Part shown: in pieces, positions 29,811 to 38,173 of the stretch | Layout: each line of letters starts with the position of its first letter | How positions within the stretch are numbered: the first letter of the stretch is position 1 | Made by a program: the position numbers and the translations under genes | Notes under the pieces: model-generated | What the model saw: the letters and a program-made list of their open reading frames with translations, nothing else | Database searches by the model: none | What the model was told of the DNA's origin: nothing | Source: Desmospora activa DSM 45169 | Lineage (GTDB): Bacteria; Bacillota; Bacilli; Thermoactinomycetales; DSM-45169 | Assembly: GCF_003046315.1 (NCBI RefSeq) | Contig: NZ_PZZP01000003.1 | Span: forward strand, 1-64,000 | DNA length: 64,000 bases | Reading direction: 5' to 3'

Positions 29811-30437
29811 TTATTGACCCTTGACTGCGGATCGAATGACGACGTAGCTGTTTTTCGGACCCGGCACCGAACCCTTGATCAACAACAGGTTTTTGTCGGT
29901 GTCCACTTTAACCACTTTCAAGTTTTGCACGGTCACTTTTTCGCCACCCATGCGTCCAGGCAAGGTTTGCCCCTTAAAGACACGCATCGGATCGATCGCT
30001 CCCAAGGAACCAGGACCACGATGATAGCGAGAACCGTGACTCATCGGACCGCGGGATTGGTTGTGCCGTTTAATTGCACCGGCAAAGCCCTTCCCTTTCG
30101 ACGTGGCGGTCACATCAACGATGTCACCTTCCGCAAACAGATCCGCTTTTACTTCCTCGCCCAACTCAAATTCGGTCGGGTTCATCCCGCGAATCTCACG
30201 GATAAACTTTTTGGTTGCCACACCTGCTTTTTTCGCATGGCCGGCTTCCGGTTTGTTGGCACGATGTTCTTTTTTATCGGCAAATCCGAGCTGAACGGAT
30301 TCATAGCCGTCGGTTGCGGCTTCTTTCTTCTGCAACACAGCGCATGGGCCCGCGTTGATCACCGTCACGGGGATCATGGTGCCGTCTTCGGCAAACACTT
30401 GCGTCATGCCCAACTTTTTACCGAGAATCCCTTTCAC
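29811..30437 (-). CDS. rplC: 50S ribosomal protein L3
   Basis: A 208-residue L3: [20 protein letters not shown] and the signature [20 protein letters not shown], whose loop approaches the peptidyl-transferase centre. GTG at 30437 is chosen because AGGAGG lies eight bases upstream and the family starts at MKGILG. Confidence 0.98.
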   Translation of the reverse strand: MKGILGKKLGMTQVFAEDGTMIPVTVINAGPCAVLQKKEAATDGYESVQLGFADKKEHRANKPEAGHAKKAGVATKKFIREIRGMNPTEFELGEEVKADLFAEGDIVDVTATSKGKGFAGAIKRHNQSRGPMSHGSRYHRGPGSLGAIDPMRVFKGQTLPGRMGGEKVTVQNLKVVKVDTDKNLLLIKGSVPGPKNSYVVIRSAVKGQ

Positions 30438-30472
30438 GTCGCACACCTCCTACCGACTGGTTTTTGTTTCAT

Positions 30473-30908
<436 letters not shown>

Positions 30909-30914
30909 TTCCTC

Positions 30915-30943
30915 ATTATACTGAAATGGATAGTCTTATGCAA
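30915..30943 (-). promoter_or_regulatory. promoter of the S10 operon
   Basis: Minus strand: -35 TTGCAT (30938-30943), 17-nt spacer, perfect -10 TATAAT (30915-30920). To its right, 30944-31290 is AT-rich with no gene that I can support. Confidence 0.85.
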
Positions 30944-31329
30944 GGAAAAATAAGCCGGATCTAGCATTCCGGCCAAAATTGCCATCTCAAATCTAATCAA
31001 GTCCAACAATGACAAGTTTAACCTTATGTAGGGTATCACGGAAAGAAGGGGTATGCAAATGTATTTGAGGGGATAAGTCGATGATTTGATCAAATAGGAA
31101 AATCAAATCACTGGAAATTTTATCAGTGAACAGCTAACTCTGAGGAGAAAAGCCCAAATAACAGGTAATCGAGTTTATAGTTAGAAAATAAGTGTAAGGA
31201 GGGGAAAATTGAGGAATATTCACTACAAATTCGATTGATTAAATCCTTTTTTATCAGGATGGAAATAATACTCTATTCCGAATTAATATGATAAAATAAA
31301 AATATGGTAGTAGCCAAGGGCGGGTAGCC

Positions 31330-31360
31330 ACACCAACCTCTCCAAGAGAGGGGGTGAGGC
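31330..31360 (+). promoter_or_regulatory. hairpin masking the Shine-Dalgarno of the small toxin-like ORF
   Basis: CACC-AA-CCTCTC, loop CAA, GAGAGG-GGGTG forms a stem just before the ATG at 31362. The purine-rich ribosome binding site GAGGGGGTGAGG lies in and after the 3' arm, so the site would be occluded in the folded mRNA. Confidence 0.6.
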
Positions 31361-31361
31361 C

Positions 31362-31454
31362 ATGAAACTTCTTGACCTGATCGTAAACGCGGCTGGTGTA
31401 GTTGTACAAGCATTGGCTGTGTATGTAGCGTATCAGGCACTCAAAAAGAAGTAA
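31362..31454 (+). CDS. 30-residue hydrophobic peptide, type I toxin-like
   Basis: A tiny ORF with strong coding layout: GAGGGGGTGAGG precedes the ATG, the peptide starts MKLLDLIV, has a single hydrophobic helix at residues 4-27 (VVVQALAVYVAYQAL is its second half) and ends KKK. Small one-helix peptides with a lysine tail, a masked ribosome binding site and a stop codon inside a terminator-like stem are typical of type I or holin-like toxins of Bacillales. A 12-bp stem (31447-31488) overlaps the stop; on the opposite strand the same stem is followed by five T, so an antisense RNA could end there. It lies between the S10 promoter and mtnW. I could not check homology; toxicity is inferred only. 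Confidence 0.6.
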   Translation: MKLLDLIVNAAGVVVQALAVYVAYQALKKK

Positions 31455-31562
31455 CCCGTCCCCTGGCAAAGGTATGCGGGTTACTTCTCGCTTATCCGTG
31501 GCCGCTCGTCTGCGGCAGCTACCCGGCGGTAGGGGTGCCTCCCTGCCGCCGTTACTATTTCT
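31443..31562 (-). ncRNA. candidate antisense (antitoxin) RNA
   Basis: Minus strand: -35 TGGACG (31593-31598), 18-nt spacer, -10 TATCCT (31569-31574), transcription start near 31562. The RNA would contain a GGCGGCAGGG/CCCTACCGCC hairpin and end at AGAAGTAACCCG...CGGGTTACTTCT followed by TTTTT, overlapping the 3' end of the small ORF. About 120 nt. The arrangement resembles TxpA/RatA-type systems. The promoter is weak by sequence. Between 31600 and 31891 I see only AT-rich sequence. Confidence 0.45.
31447..31488. terminator. 12-bp stem overlapping the small ORF stop codon
   Basis: AGAAGTAACCCG, an 18-nt loop, CGGGTTACTTCT. The plus-strand side has a weak T tract; the minus-strand side runs into TTTTT, so it is a better terminator for antisense transcription. 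Confidence 0.7.
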
Positions 31563-31891
31563 ATCCATAGGATATCATAAATATGCTTGTTTCGTCCAGT
31601 TGGGTGCTGTTAATCAAAAAGATAGGTCAATTGACATATTATACGGATTTTCCATATTTTCCAATCTGCTGATGAAGCTTTGTGTGATTCCTAACTTCTT
31701 TCTCCGTTATTATAGACGGTTCGGTTATTCCCTCTACACCTCATCAATTCTCCTACATTTCTTTCCTGCCATCTCTTATCCAAAAAAATGCCTAAAAACC
31801 CTCTAGTCATTAACCCTTTTAATATGATAGGATTACTCCAAAATACAGATCCGCCCCATGATCATCATGGGTGACGGAAGGAACGAAGAAG

Positions 31892-33109
31892 GTGATGGGT
31901 TTGGCCACAGATGATGGGTATCTGGTGGCGACGTATGAGATTGACGGTCATCATGATCCTTTTAAAAAAGCGAAGGGGATCGCCATCGGTTTAACCGTGG
32001 GTACTTGGACGGAGCTGCCGCAGGAGAAACAGGCAGAGTTGGCTCCTCACTTGGGTAAGGTGGTGGATATAACCACTGTTTCGGCAACTGCCGATCAACC
32101 GGCGAAAGCACACATCAAAATCGGCTATCCTGTTCGTAATCTCACTCCCGATTTGCCGGCCATTCTGACGACGGTATTCGGCAAGCTCTCCCTTGACGAC
32201 AATATTCGTCTGCTCGATTTGGAGCTGCCGCCGCAGTGGGAGCAGCACTTTCCTGGACCAAAGCTAGGAATTGCAGGCATGCGGGAACGATTGGGTGTGT
32301 TTGATCGCCCCCTGTTGATGAGCATTTTTAAACAATGTATCGGCCTGCCGCTGGTCGATTTAGAAAAAGGATACCGCCAACAATTAGCAGGTGGCGTCGA
32401 TTTAATCAAAGATGACGAAATCTTTTTCCAAGACGAAAAAGCACCGGTGTTGGAACGGGTGCGACGTTTTAAAGCCTTAAACTTGCAGCGAGAAGAAGAG
32501 ACCGGCCAAAAAGCTTGGTATGCAGTTAATGTCACTGGCCCTTCCACCACGATCCTGGATCAGGCGAGGCGGGTGGTGGAAGCAGGGGCGGATGTACTGC
32601 TTCTCAATGTTTATCCTTATGGTTTAGACATCTTACACCGCTTGGCCGCCGATGACGACATTCCCGTACCGGTGATGGCTCACCCCGCCTTTGCCGGCGC
32701 GATCCAAGGGGTGGATTCCCCTTTGTTGCTGGGTAAACTGTTGCGTTGGGCAGGAGCGGATCTGGTGTTATACCCCTCTCCCTATGGGTCAGTCGCCCTA
32801 CCGCGGGCAGACGCTCTCGCCATCGCCGCTCACCTGCGAAGCAAAAGCGTTCATCGACCGGCTTTCCCTGGACCTGCCGCTGGTATTCATCCCGGGATGG
32901 TACCGGTGCTGTTAGATGACTTTGGCCATGATCTGTTAGTTAATGCCGGTGGCGGCATCCATGGTCATCCACAGGGAGCGGCTGCTGGAGGTAAAGCGTT
33001 TCGGGATGCGATCGAGGCAACGGTCGCCGGACAATCCTTGGATGAGGCGGCACAGGAATCCGCCGAGTTGCAACAAGCGCTAGATCAATGGGGAGTGGTA
33101 CAAGCGTGA
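31892..33109 (+). CDS. mtnW: 2,3-diketo-5-methylthiopentyl-1-phosphate enolase (RuBisCO-like)
   Basis: A 405-residue form IV RuBisCO-like protein of methionine salvage. The metal-binding motif GGVDLIKDDEIFF carries the Lys (about residue 173) carbamylated in this family, and PGPKLGIAGMRE, VMAHPAFAGA and the phosphate-binding VNAGGGIHGHP are present. It enolises DK-MTP-1-P for MtnX. The start is GTG at 31892 or the adjoining ATG at 31895, after GGAAGGA. First gene of a compact mtnW-X-B-D-K-A unit. No S-box riboswitch is visible upstream, unlike B. subtilis mtn genes. Confidence 0.93.
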   Translation: MMGLATDDGYLVATYEIDGHHDPFKKAKGIAIGLTVGTWTELPQEKQAELAPHLGKVVDITTVSATADQPAKAHIKIGYPVRNLTPDLPAILTTVFGKLSLDDNIRLLDLELPPQWEQHFPGPKLGIAGMRERLGVFDRPLLMSIFKQCIGLPLVDLEKGYRQQLAGGVDLIKDDEIFFQDEKAPVLERVRRFKALNLQREEETGQKAWYAVNVTGPSTTILDQARRVVEAGADVLLLNVYPYGLDILHRLAADDDIPVPVMAHPAFAGAIQGVDSPLLLGKLLRWAGADLVLYPSPYGSVALPRADALAIAAHLRSKSVHRPAFPGPAAGIHPGMVPVLLDDFGHDLLVNAGGGIHGHPQGAAAGGKAFRDAIEATVAGQSLDEAAQESAELQQALDQWGVVQA

Positions 33110-33783
33110 ACGGTACCGAACGCGTGCTGTTCTGCGACTTTGACGGCACCATCACCACCAACGACAATATCATTCGCCTCTTGCGCCAGGAGAATCCATC
33201 GGGATGGGAAGGGATCAAAGATGATGTGCTGGCTCGGCGCATCAGCATTCGGGAAGGGGTGGGCCGAATGTTTTCCCTGATTCCCTCTCAACGGCGGGAA
33301 GCGCTCACCCGTTTTGTTGTGGAAGGGGCGGAGATTCGTCCTGGCTTTCAACGCTTTTTGACGTATTGCCGCAGCGAGGGCATCCGTCTGTTGATCACCA
33401 GCGGCGGGATCGACTTCTTTGTCTATCCCATCTTGGAACCCTTTGGTATTCCGCAGGAGGATATCTTTTGTAACGGCAGCGATTTTTCCGGCGAAACGGT
33501 TCGCATTACCTGGCCACACTCCTGTGATCGCCATTGTGACGGGGATTGTGGCATGTGTAAAACCACCATTATGCGCCGTTTTCCCGCTGCAGAACGAATC
33601 GTGATCGGGGATAGTGTAACCGACCTGGCCGGGGCGCAATTGGCAGACTGGGTGATTGCCCGCGACTATTTGTTGGATCGTTGTCGTGAGCAACAACTAC
33701 CCCATCGCCCGTTTGAAACGTTTGATGATGTAATCGCAGCATTGGAAGCGCATGCCCCTGTAAAGGGAGGAATGACGGAATGA
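33106..33783 (+). CDS. mtnX: 2-hydroxy-3-keto-5-methylthiopentenyl-1-phosphate phosphatase
   Basis: A 225-residue HAD-family phosphatase. Motif I is FCDFDGTITTNDN with the nucleophile Asp, motif II is LLITSGGIDFFV and motif III GDSVTDLAGA. A cysteine-rich loop (HSCDRHCDGDCGMCK) is usual for MtnX. It removes phosphate from the enol product of MtnW. GTG at 33106 overlaps the mtnW stop as GTGA and has GGGGAG ten bases upstream; the ATG six codons earlier lacks a site. Confidence 0.93.
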   Translation: MNGTERVLFCDFDGTITTNDNIIRLLRQENPSGWEGIKDDVLARRISIREGVGRMFSLIPSQRREALTRFVVEGAEIRPGFQRFLTYCRSEGIRLLITSGGIDFFVYPILEPFGIPQEDIFCNGSDFSGETVRITWPHSCDRHCDGDCGMCKTTIMRRFPAAERIVIGDSVTDLAGAQLADWVIARDYLLDRCREQQLPHRPFETFDDVIAALEAHAPVKGGMTE

Positions 33784-34439
33784 ATGCACCATCAAATACA
33801 AAAATACTGCCACTAGAGCATATCCAGGCTGGCTTTGACACCTTGCGGGAAGTGAAGCAGACCTTTGCTCAGCGCGGGTGGTTCCCGGCTACCAGCGGCA
33901 ACCTCTCCTTGCGCCTGTCAGCGGATGGCGCAGATCCGTTACTGGTCATCACCGCCAGCGGGAAAGACAAATCCGTCGACACAGCGGAAGACTTTCTGGT
34001 AGTCGATCTACAGGGAAAACCGGCCTATCCCACACACTTAAAACCATCAGCGGAAACATTGCTACACACCGCGCTATATCGGCGTTTTCCTGAAGTCGGA
34101 GCCGTCTTTCACATTCATACCGTCGCCAACAACCTCGTATCCGAGTGGGCAGCTGCGCGCGGATCTGTCACCTTTTCCAAGCATGAGTTACTAAAAGCCC
34201 TGCAGCGGTGGGAAGAAGATGCCGAAATCCACATCCCGATCGTGGAAAATCACGCTAATCTCCCTCGCCTCGCCCAAGCAATGGAGGCGGTGATTCATCC
34301 GGATGTACCGGCTGTGTTAATTCGCAACCATGGTGTCACCGTTTGGGGGAAAAGTGTATTTGAAACAAAGCGCCACCTGGAAGCCTTGGAGTTTTTGTTT
34401 GAGTACCAAGTACAGCGTTGGATGATTGAACGGCTGTGA
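33780..34439 (+). CDS. mtnB: methylthioribulose-1-phosphate dehydratase
   Basis: A 219-residue class II aldolase/adducin-fold enzyme. GWFPATSGNLSLRL is the N-terminal signature; zinc ligands are the histidines in VFHIHTVANN and IRNHGVTVWG. It dehydrates MTRu-1-P to DK-MTP-1-P. Its ATG overlaps the mtnX stop by four bases. After it comes a 192-nt gap, the largest in the cluster, that holds no gene I can support. Confidence 0.93.
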   Translation: MNAPSNTKILPLEHIQAGFDTLREVKQTFAQRGWFPATSGNLSLRLSADGADPLLVITASGKDKSVDTAEDFLVVDLQGKPAYPTHLKPSAETLLHTALYRRFPEVGAVFHIHTVANNLVSEWAAARGSVTFSKHELLKALQRWEEDAEIHIPIVENHANLPRLAQAMEAVIHPDVPAVLIRNHGVTVWGKSVFETKRHLEALEFLFEYQVQRWMIERL

Positions 34440-34631
34440 CCGTAAGCAAGAAGTTTTTGAACGGAGGAGTGCTTTTGCCGAGCAACCCAGAACTGCCCCT
34501 AGTAGGCTGATGCGAGGATCCCCCCGCGTTCGCCGCGATTGCGCTACTTCTTTGCCAACACAAGAGAACAAAAGGCGCAATACCACTTTCTTTGCAATCC
34601 AAAATGGAAAACCTTGAGGAGGGATGGCCTC

Positions 34632-35177
34632 ATGGCCCACATCCGTATCCGCAATACCGAACAACGGCTGGAAAGCGAACAGGAAGTACGCGCATTTTTA
34701 CAGGAGCAAGGTGTGCTTTATGAACATTGGAATCCGGAAAAACTGCCGGAAAATCTGCGGGACTATTACACCCTGACAGAGGAAGAAAAAGCGGAAATCC
34801 TGCAAGTCTATGATGAGGAGATCCGCTCACTGGCACAACGGAACGGCTATGAAAAATGGGACATCGTCGCATTATCCGATGCCACGCCCAATCTCGACGA
34901 GCTCTTAAAGAAATTTGAAAACGTCCATATCCACACCGAAGATGAAGTGCGCGCCATCACCGCAGGCAACGGCATCTTTACTATCAAAGGCGGTGATGAG
35001 ATCGGCTATTTCGATGTAGAATTATCAGCCGGAGACGTCATCTCCGTACCGGTAAACACCCCTCACTTTTTTACCTTAATGGAAAACCGGAAGGTGGTTG
35101 CCGTTCGCCTCTTTATTGATCCTGCCGGCTGGGTCGCCCATCCTTACGAGGACCCCACATTCAAGAAGACTTCTTAA
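34632..35177 (+). CDS. mtnD: acireductone dioxygenase
   Basis: A 181-residue cupin. The metal ligands are His, His and Glu in VHIHTEDEVRAI and His in VPVNTPHFF. With Fe(II) it makes 2-keto-4-methylthiobutyrate, the methionine precursor; with Ni(II) the off-pathway product. The ATG at 34632 gives the family N-terminus; GAGGAGGG is close upstream. A 7-bp hairpin (35185-35205) lies between it and mtnK. Confidence 0.93.
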   Translation: MAHIRIRNTEQRLESEQEVRAFLQEQGVLYEHWNPEKLPENLRDYYTLTEEEKAEILQVYDEEIRSLAQRNGYEKWDIVALSDATPNLDELLKKFENVHIHTEDEVRAITAGNGIFTIKGGDEIGYFDVELSAGDVISVPVNTPHFFTLMENRKVVAVRLFIDPAGWVAHPYEDPTFKKTS

Positions 35178-35184
35178 GCCGGTG

Positions 35185-35205
35185 CAGCCCGCCAAGTGCG
35201 GGCTG
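35185..35205 (+). other. hairpin between mtnD and mtnK
   Basis: CAGCCCG, 7-nt loop, CGGGCTG, followed by TAAAAAATT rather than a T run. It is not an intrinsic terminator for the plus strand; it may affect mRNA processing or relative expression. Confidence 0.5.
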
Positions 35206-35246
35206 TAAAAAATTGATTGAAACTTTTGCCTATAGGAGGAAAACGT

Positions 35247-36473
35247 ATGGCGCAAGCATATCAACCGTTGACAGACGAAGGGGCAATCCAGTACGTCCGC
35301 CAATTGCCCGGTCTCTTTGAGCAAACGGCAGAGTTAGTGAATCGGGAGATTGGAGACGGCAACCTTAATCTGGTGTTTCATATTGTAGATCAACAGTCGG
35401 ATAAGAGTGTAATCATCAAACAAGCGCTGCCCTATGCACGGGTGGTGGGAGAATCCTGGCCTTTGACCTTGGATCGCGCTCGAATTGAATCGGAGACCTT
35501 AAAAAAGGAAGCAGAACGAGCCCCCGGTCTGGTTCCAAAAGTGTTTCATTATGATCCGGTGATGGCGCTCACGGTGATGGAGGACCTGTCGGATCATATA
35601 ATTTTGCGAACCGGACTGATCCAACGTCAGCGTTATCCTCGTTTGGCTGAAGATATCGCCACCTTTTTGGCACACACGCTATTTTTTACCTCGGACTACT
35701 ATCTCGATCCCGCCAGTAAAAAAGAGCTGGTGCGCCAATTTATCAACCCGGAGCTATGCAATATCACCGAAGGGTTGGTTTTTACCGACCCCTACTACGA
35801 TGCGGACACCAATTCCTTTAATCCCCACATCCGCCCCCAAGTGGAAGCAATCTGGAGTGACGCGGTCTTAAAGCGGGAAGTGGCCACATTAAAAGAATCG
35901 TTTATGACAAAAGCACAAGCGTTGCTGCATGGGGACCTTCACACCGGATCAATCATGGTTACCGATAGCAGCACCAAAGTGATTGACCCAGAATTTGCTT
36001 TTGTGGGGCCAATTGGGTTTGATATAGGAGCGTTTTTGGCCAACCTCTTCCTCTCCTTTGCTTCGCACGAGGGTCAACCGGGTTCCATCACGGAACGACG
36101 GGAGTATCAAGTGTGGTTGTTGGAGACCGCACAGCAGACATGGCACCGGTTTGAGCAACAGTTTCGAACGCTGTGGCAGGAACATGTCCGTGATGAAATG
36201 TGGAAAACACCGGGTTATGTGGATCAAGTACTGCAAGAGATCTTGGTCGATAGCATCGGTTTTGCCGGTTGTAAAATGATGCGGCGGGTAATCGGATTGG
36301 CGCCGGTGGCTGACCTGGAGACAATCGAAGATGAAAGGGTGCGGGCGGAGGCGGAGAGATTGGCACTACACATCGGACGTGAATGTGTACTACAACGGCG
36401 CTCAATAACCGACGGGGATGCACTCGTTCACTTGGTTCAATCCATTGCCGCCCAAAAGGAAGTGCAAATATGA
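35247..36473 (+). CDS. mtnK: methylthioribose kinase
   Basis: A 408-residue kinase of the aminoglycoside-phosphotransferase fold. The catalytic loop LLHGDLHTGSIMV and metal-binding DPEFAFVGPIGFDIG are clear, as is GDGNLNLVFHI near the N-terminus. It phosphorylates methylthioribose at O1. TAGGAGGAAAACGT precedes the ATG at 35247. It overlaps mtnA by four bases. The presence of MtnK implies that MTA is first hydrolysed by an MTA/SAH nucleosidase encoded elsewhere. Confidence 0.93.
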   Translation: MAQAYQPLTDEGAIQYVRQLPGLFEQTAELVNREIGDGNLNLVFHIVDQQSDKSVIIKQALPYARVVGESWPLTLDRARIESETLKKEAERAPGLVPKVFHYDPVMALTVMEDLSDHIILRTGLIQRQRYPRLAEDIATFLAHTLFFTSDYYLDPASKKELVRQFINPELCNITEGLVFTDPYYDADTNSFNPHIRPQVEAIWSDAVLKREVATLKESFMTKAQALLHGDLHTGSIMVTDSSTKVIDPEFAFVGPIGFDIGAFLANLFLSFASHEGQPGSITERREYQVWLLETAQQTWHRFEQQFRTLWQEHVRDEMWKTPGYVDQVLQEILVDSIGFAGCKMMRRVIGLAPVADLETIEDERVRAEAERLALHIGRECVLQRRSITDGDALVHLVQSIAAQKEVQI

Positions 36474-37540
36474 GCACCATCCTTTCGCAACTTCCCCATC
36501 CCGTTTCTCTACGATGGACGGAAGAGGGGCTTCAACTACTGGATCAACGAAGACTCCCGCTAGAAACCAGCTATATCACCTGCCGCTCTCCCCAAGTAGT
36601 ACGGGACGCTATCGTTACCCTAGCTGTTCGCGGTGCTCCCGCCATCGGCATCGCTGCGGCCTACGGTCTTTATCTGGGAATCCGTCATCTTCCTGATACG
36701 GATACCGACGGCTTTTGGCAAACCCTTCAACGGACAGCTGCGGATTTGCGCTCGGCTCGTCCGACCGCCGTTAATCTGGTATGGGCGTTGGATCGTGTTC
36801 TTTTGCGTGCTGAAACTGACCGCAACCTTCCCCTCTCCCAGCTTAAAACACACATACTGGAAGAGGCACAGGCGATTCAGCAGGAGGATGCTGCGCTCTG
36901 TCGACAGATCGGAGAAAACTTTCTGCCCTTACTTCACGACGGAATGGGCATTCTCACCCACTGCAATGCTGGTGGTTTGGCTACCGCCGCCTACGGCACA
37001 GCACTGGCCCCCCTTTATCTAGCCAAGGAAAAAGGCTGGAACATCCACGTATATGCCGATGAGACCCGGCCGGTACTCCAGGGCTCTCGTCTAACCGCCT
37101 ATGAACTGCAACAAGCGGGGATCGACGTAACCTTGATCTGCGATAACATGGCTGGCCATATGATGCAACAGGGCAAGATCCAAGCCGTTATCGTCGGAAC
37201 GGATCGAGTCGCCGCCAATGGGGATGTAGCTAACAAGATCGGAACGTATTCGCTAGCCGTTTTAGCGAAAGCCCACCACATTCCCTTTTATATCGCTGCC
37301 CCTACCCCTTCCATCGATCGGAACACCCCTACTGGTGACGATATTCCGATTGAAGAGCGGGATGCAGCCGAGATCACCCATGGCTGGAATACTGCCACTG
37401 CACCTCCGGGCGTAAACGTATACAATCCAGCCTTTGACGTTACACCGGCCAACCTGATCACCGCAATCGTCACAGAATATGGCGTAATCAAACCACCGTA
37501 CCTGGAAGCAATCGCCGCTTTGCCAACCTTCAAAAGGTAA
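36470..37540 (+). CDS. mtnA: methylthioribose-1-phosphate isomerase
   Basis: A 356-residue member of the eIF2B-related isomerases. RGAPAIGIAAAYGLYLG, ILTHCNAGGLAT with the catalytic Cys, and GTDRVAANGDVANKIGTYSL with the catalytic Asp are visible. It converts MTR-1-P to methylthioribulose-1-phosphate. Last gene of the cluster; the ATG overlaps the mtnK stop. The aminotransferase for the final step is not in the window. Confidence 0.94.
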   Translation: MSTILSQLPHPVSLRWTEEGLQLLDQRRLPLETSYITCRSPQVVRDAIVTLAVRGAPAIGIAAAYGLYLGIRHLPDTDTDGFWQTLQRTAADLRSARPTAVNLVWALDRVLLRAETDRNLPLSQLKTHILEEAQAIQQEDAALCRQIGENFLPLLHDGMGILTHCNAGGLATAAYGTALAPLYLAKEKGWNIHVYADETRPVLQGSRLTAYELQQAGIDVTLICDNMAGHMMQQGKIQAVIVGTDRVAANGDVANKIGTYSLAVLAKAHHIPFYIAAPTPSIDRNTPTGDDIPIEERDAAEITHGWNTATAPPGVNVYNPAFDVTPANLITAIVTEYGVIKPPYLEAIAALPTFKR

Positions 37541-37668
37541 AACCCTGTTTTCAAATTCGGATCATGCCCACTTAAACACCCCCAACCTGATAAAAGGAAG
37601 GGGGTGAATTGTGATAAAGAAAATTGACGTTTTTTCTTGTAGAATAAAATGAATCTTCCACCAATATA

Positions 37669-37677
37669 TGCTATACT
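37669..37677 (+). promoter_or_regulatory. extended -10 promoter upstream of the nested small ORFs
   Basis: TGCTATACT has an extended TGn element and -10 TATACT (37672-37677), about 150 nt upstream of the first small ORF. No good -35 is seen. The interval 37541-37826 otherwise holds no gene. Confidence 0.5.
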
Positions 37678-37755
37678 GATGGACAAGGCACGATCCAGAT
37701 CGGACGTCTCTCCCATGCGGTTCTCTTTTTTTAGGTGGACTTTTTTCGGAGTCTT

Positions 37756-37785
37756 GCCCTGGCCTTGGCCTCACGGGGCCAGGGC
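37756..37785 (+). promoter_or_regulatory. GC-rich leader hairpin
   Basis: A perfect 9-bp stem (GCCCTGGCC / GGCCAGGGC) with a 12-nt loop and no T run. It lies in the presumed 5' leader of the nested small ORFs. Confidence 0.7.
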
Positions 37786-37826
37786 AGGGGCCATCCGAAC
37801 CTTCCCCTGGAAAGGAGGTGCCTTCC

Positions 37827-38003
37827 GTGAGCCCCATGCGGAAGGAGGTGAAACCGCATGCGAGACTTGTTATCTTGGCTCTTCAGCCATTTTTGGCAGG
37901 CGTTCCTGGTCTTTGGACCGGTATTCCTGACATTTTGGTTGCAACGACGCCGAGAAAGCAAGAAGTCCGATACCCGTGGCAGCGGAAACCGGACTTCAAC
38001 TGA
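37827..38003 (+). CDS. 58-residue ORF nested with a toxin-like ORF
   Basis: Starts with GTG after a strong site (AAAGGAGGTG, spacing 6-7), itself within a small stem (GGAAAGG / CCTTCC). The product begins MSPMRKEVKPHARLVILALQ and is moderately hydrophobic and proline-rich in the middle. It overlaps almost entirely with the 50-residue ORF in another frame. It may be a leader whose translation opens the hairpin that hides the second start, as mok does for hok. I recognise no family. Confidence 0.4.
   Translation: MSPMRKEVKPHARLVILALQPFLAGVPGLWTGIPDILVATTPRKQEVRYPWQRKPDFN
37835..37860 (+). promoter_or_regulatory. hairpin with Shine-Dalgarno in the loop and AUG in the stem
   Basis: CATGCGG (37835-37841), loop AAGGAGGTGAAA, CCGCATG (37854-37860). 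The loop is a perfect ribosome binding site, and the last three bases of the 3' arm are the ATG of the 50-residue ORF. This would block initiation unless the stem is opened. Confidence 0.75.
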
Positions 38004-38010
38004 CACCTAA
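37858..38010 (+). CDS. 50-residue membrane peptide, Fst/Ldr-like toxin candidate
   Basis: ATG with AAGGAGGTG seven bases upstream. The peptide starts MRDLLSWLFSHFWQ, has a hydrophobic helix at about residues 14-28 (AFLVFGPVFLTFWL) and a polar, positively charged tail (QRRRESKKSDTRGSG). A short helix ending in F-x-WL-x-R followed by lysines resembles the Fst/Ldr type I toxins; the match is by eye only. It lies 318 nt after mtnA. A stem (38023-38047) follows the stop. A minus-strand promoter at 38077-38105 could drive an antisense RNA. It overlaps the 58-residue ORF in another frame. Confidence 0.5.
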   Translation: MRDLLSWLFSHFWQAFLVFGPVFLTFWLQRRRESKKSDTRGSGNRTSTDT

Positions 38011-38022
38011 GCTCAGTTGTCG

Positions 38023-38047
38023 CACGGACCCGGTACACGGGTTCGTG
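38023..38047 (+). terminator. stem-loop after the toxin-like ORF
   Basis: CACGGACCCG, loop GTACA, CGGGTTCGTG: ten pairs including one G-U. Only a loose T-rich stretch follows, so termination efficiency is uncertain. Confidence 0.55.
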
Positions 38048-38076
38048 CCGTTAGTTTATGCGTTTCTTTTGTATTC

Positions 38077-38105
38077 ATTCTATCCTAATCCCAGACAAAA
38101 GTAAA
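38077..38105 (-). promoter_or_regulatory. possible antisense promoter opposite the toxin-like ORF
   Basis: Minus strand: -35 TTTACT (38100-38105), 17-nt spacer, -10 TAGAAT (38077-38082). It points away from the SgrR-like gene and into the nested small ORFs, where no minus-strand gene exists. Confidence 0.4.
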
Positions 38106-38173
38106 CAGGGGCGAAATGTGGAGAAGTTCGGGTCGATTTCGGAGATTACATCTTTAGCACACACTTCCCCCTC

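Noticed and set aside
31254-31568. 104-codon minus-strand ORF across the small toxin-like locus
   Set aside because: It is antisense to the small ORF and its hairpins, has no site for initiation and no family match; an antisense RNA explains the strand better.
34426-34617. 63-codon ORF in the gap between mtnB and mtnD
   Set aside because: It overlaps the end of mtnB, has no family resemblance, and the only good Shine-Dalgarno there leads to an 11-codon frame. The gap may be a remnant, but nothing supports a gene.
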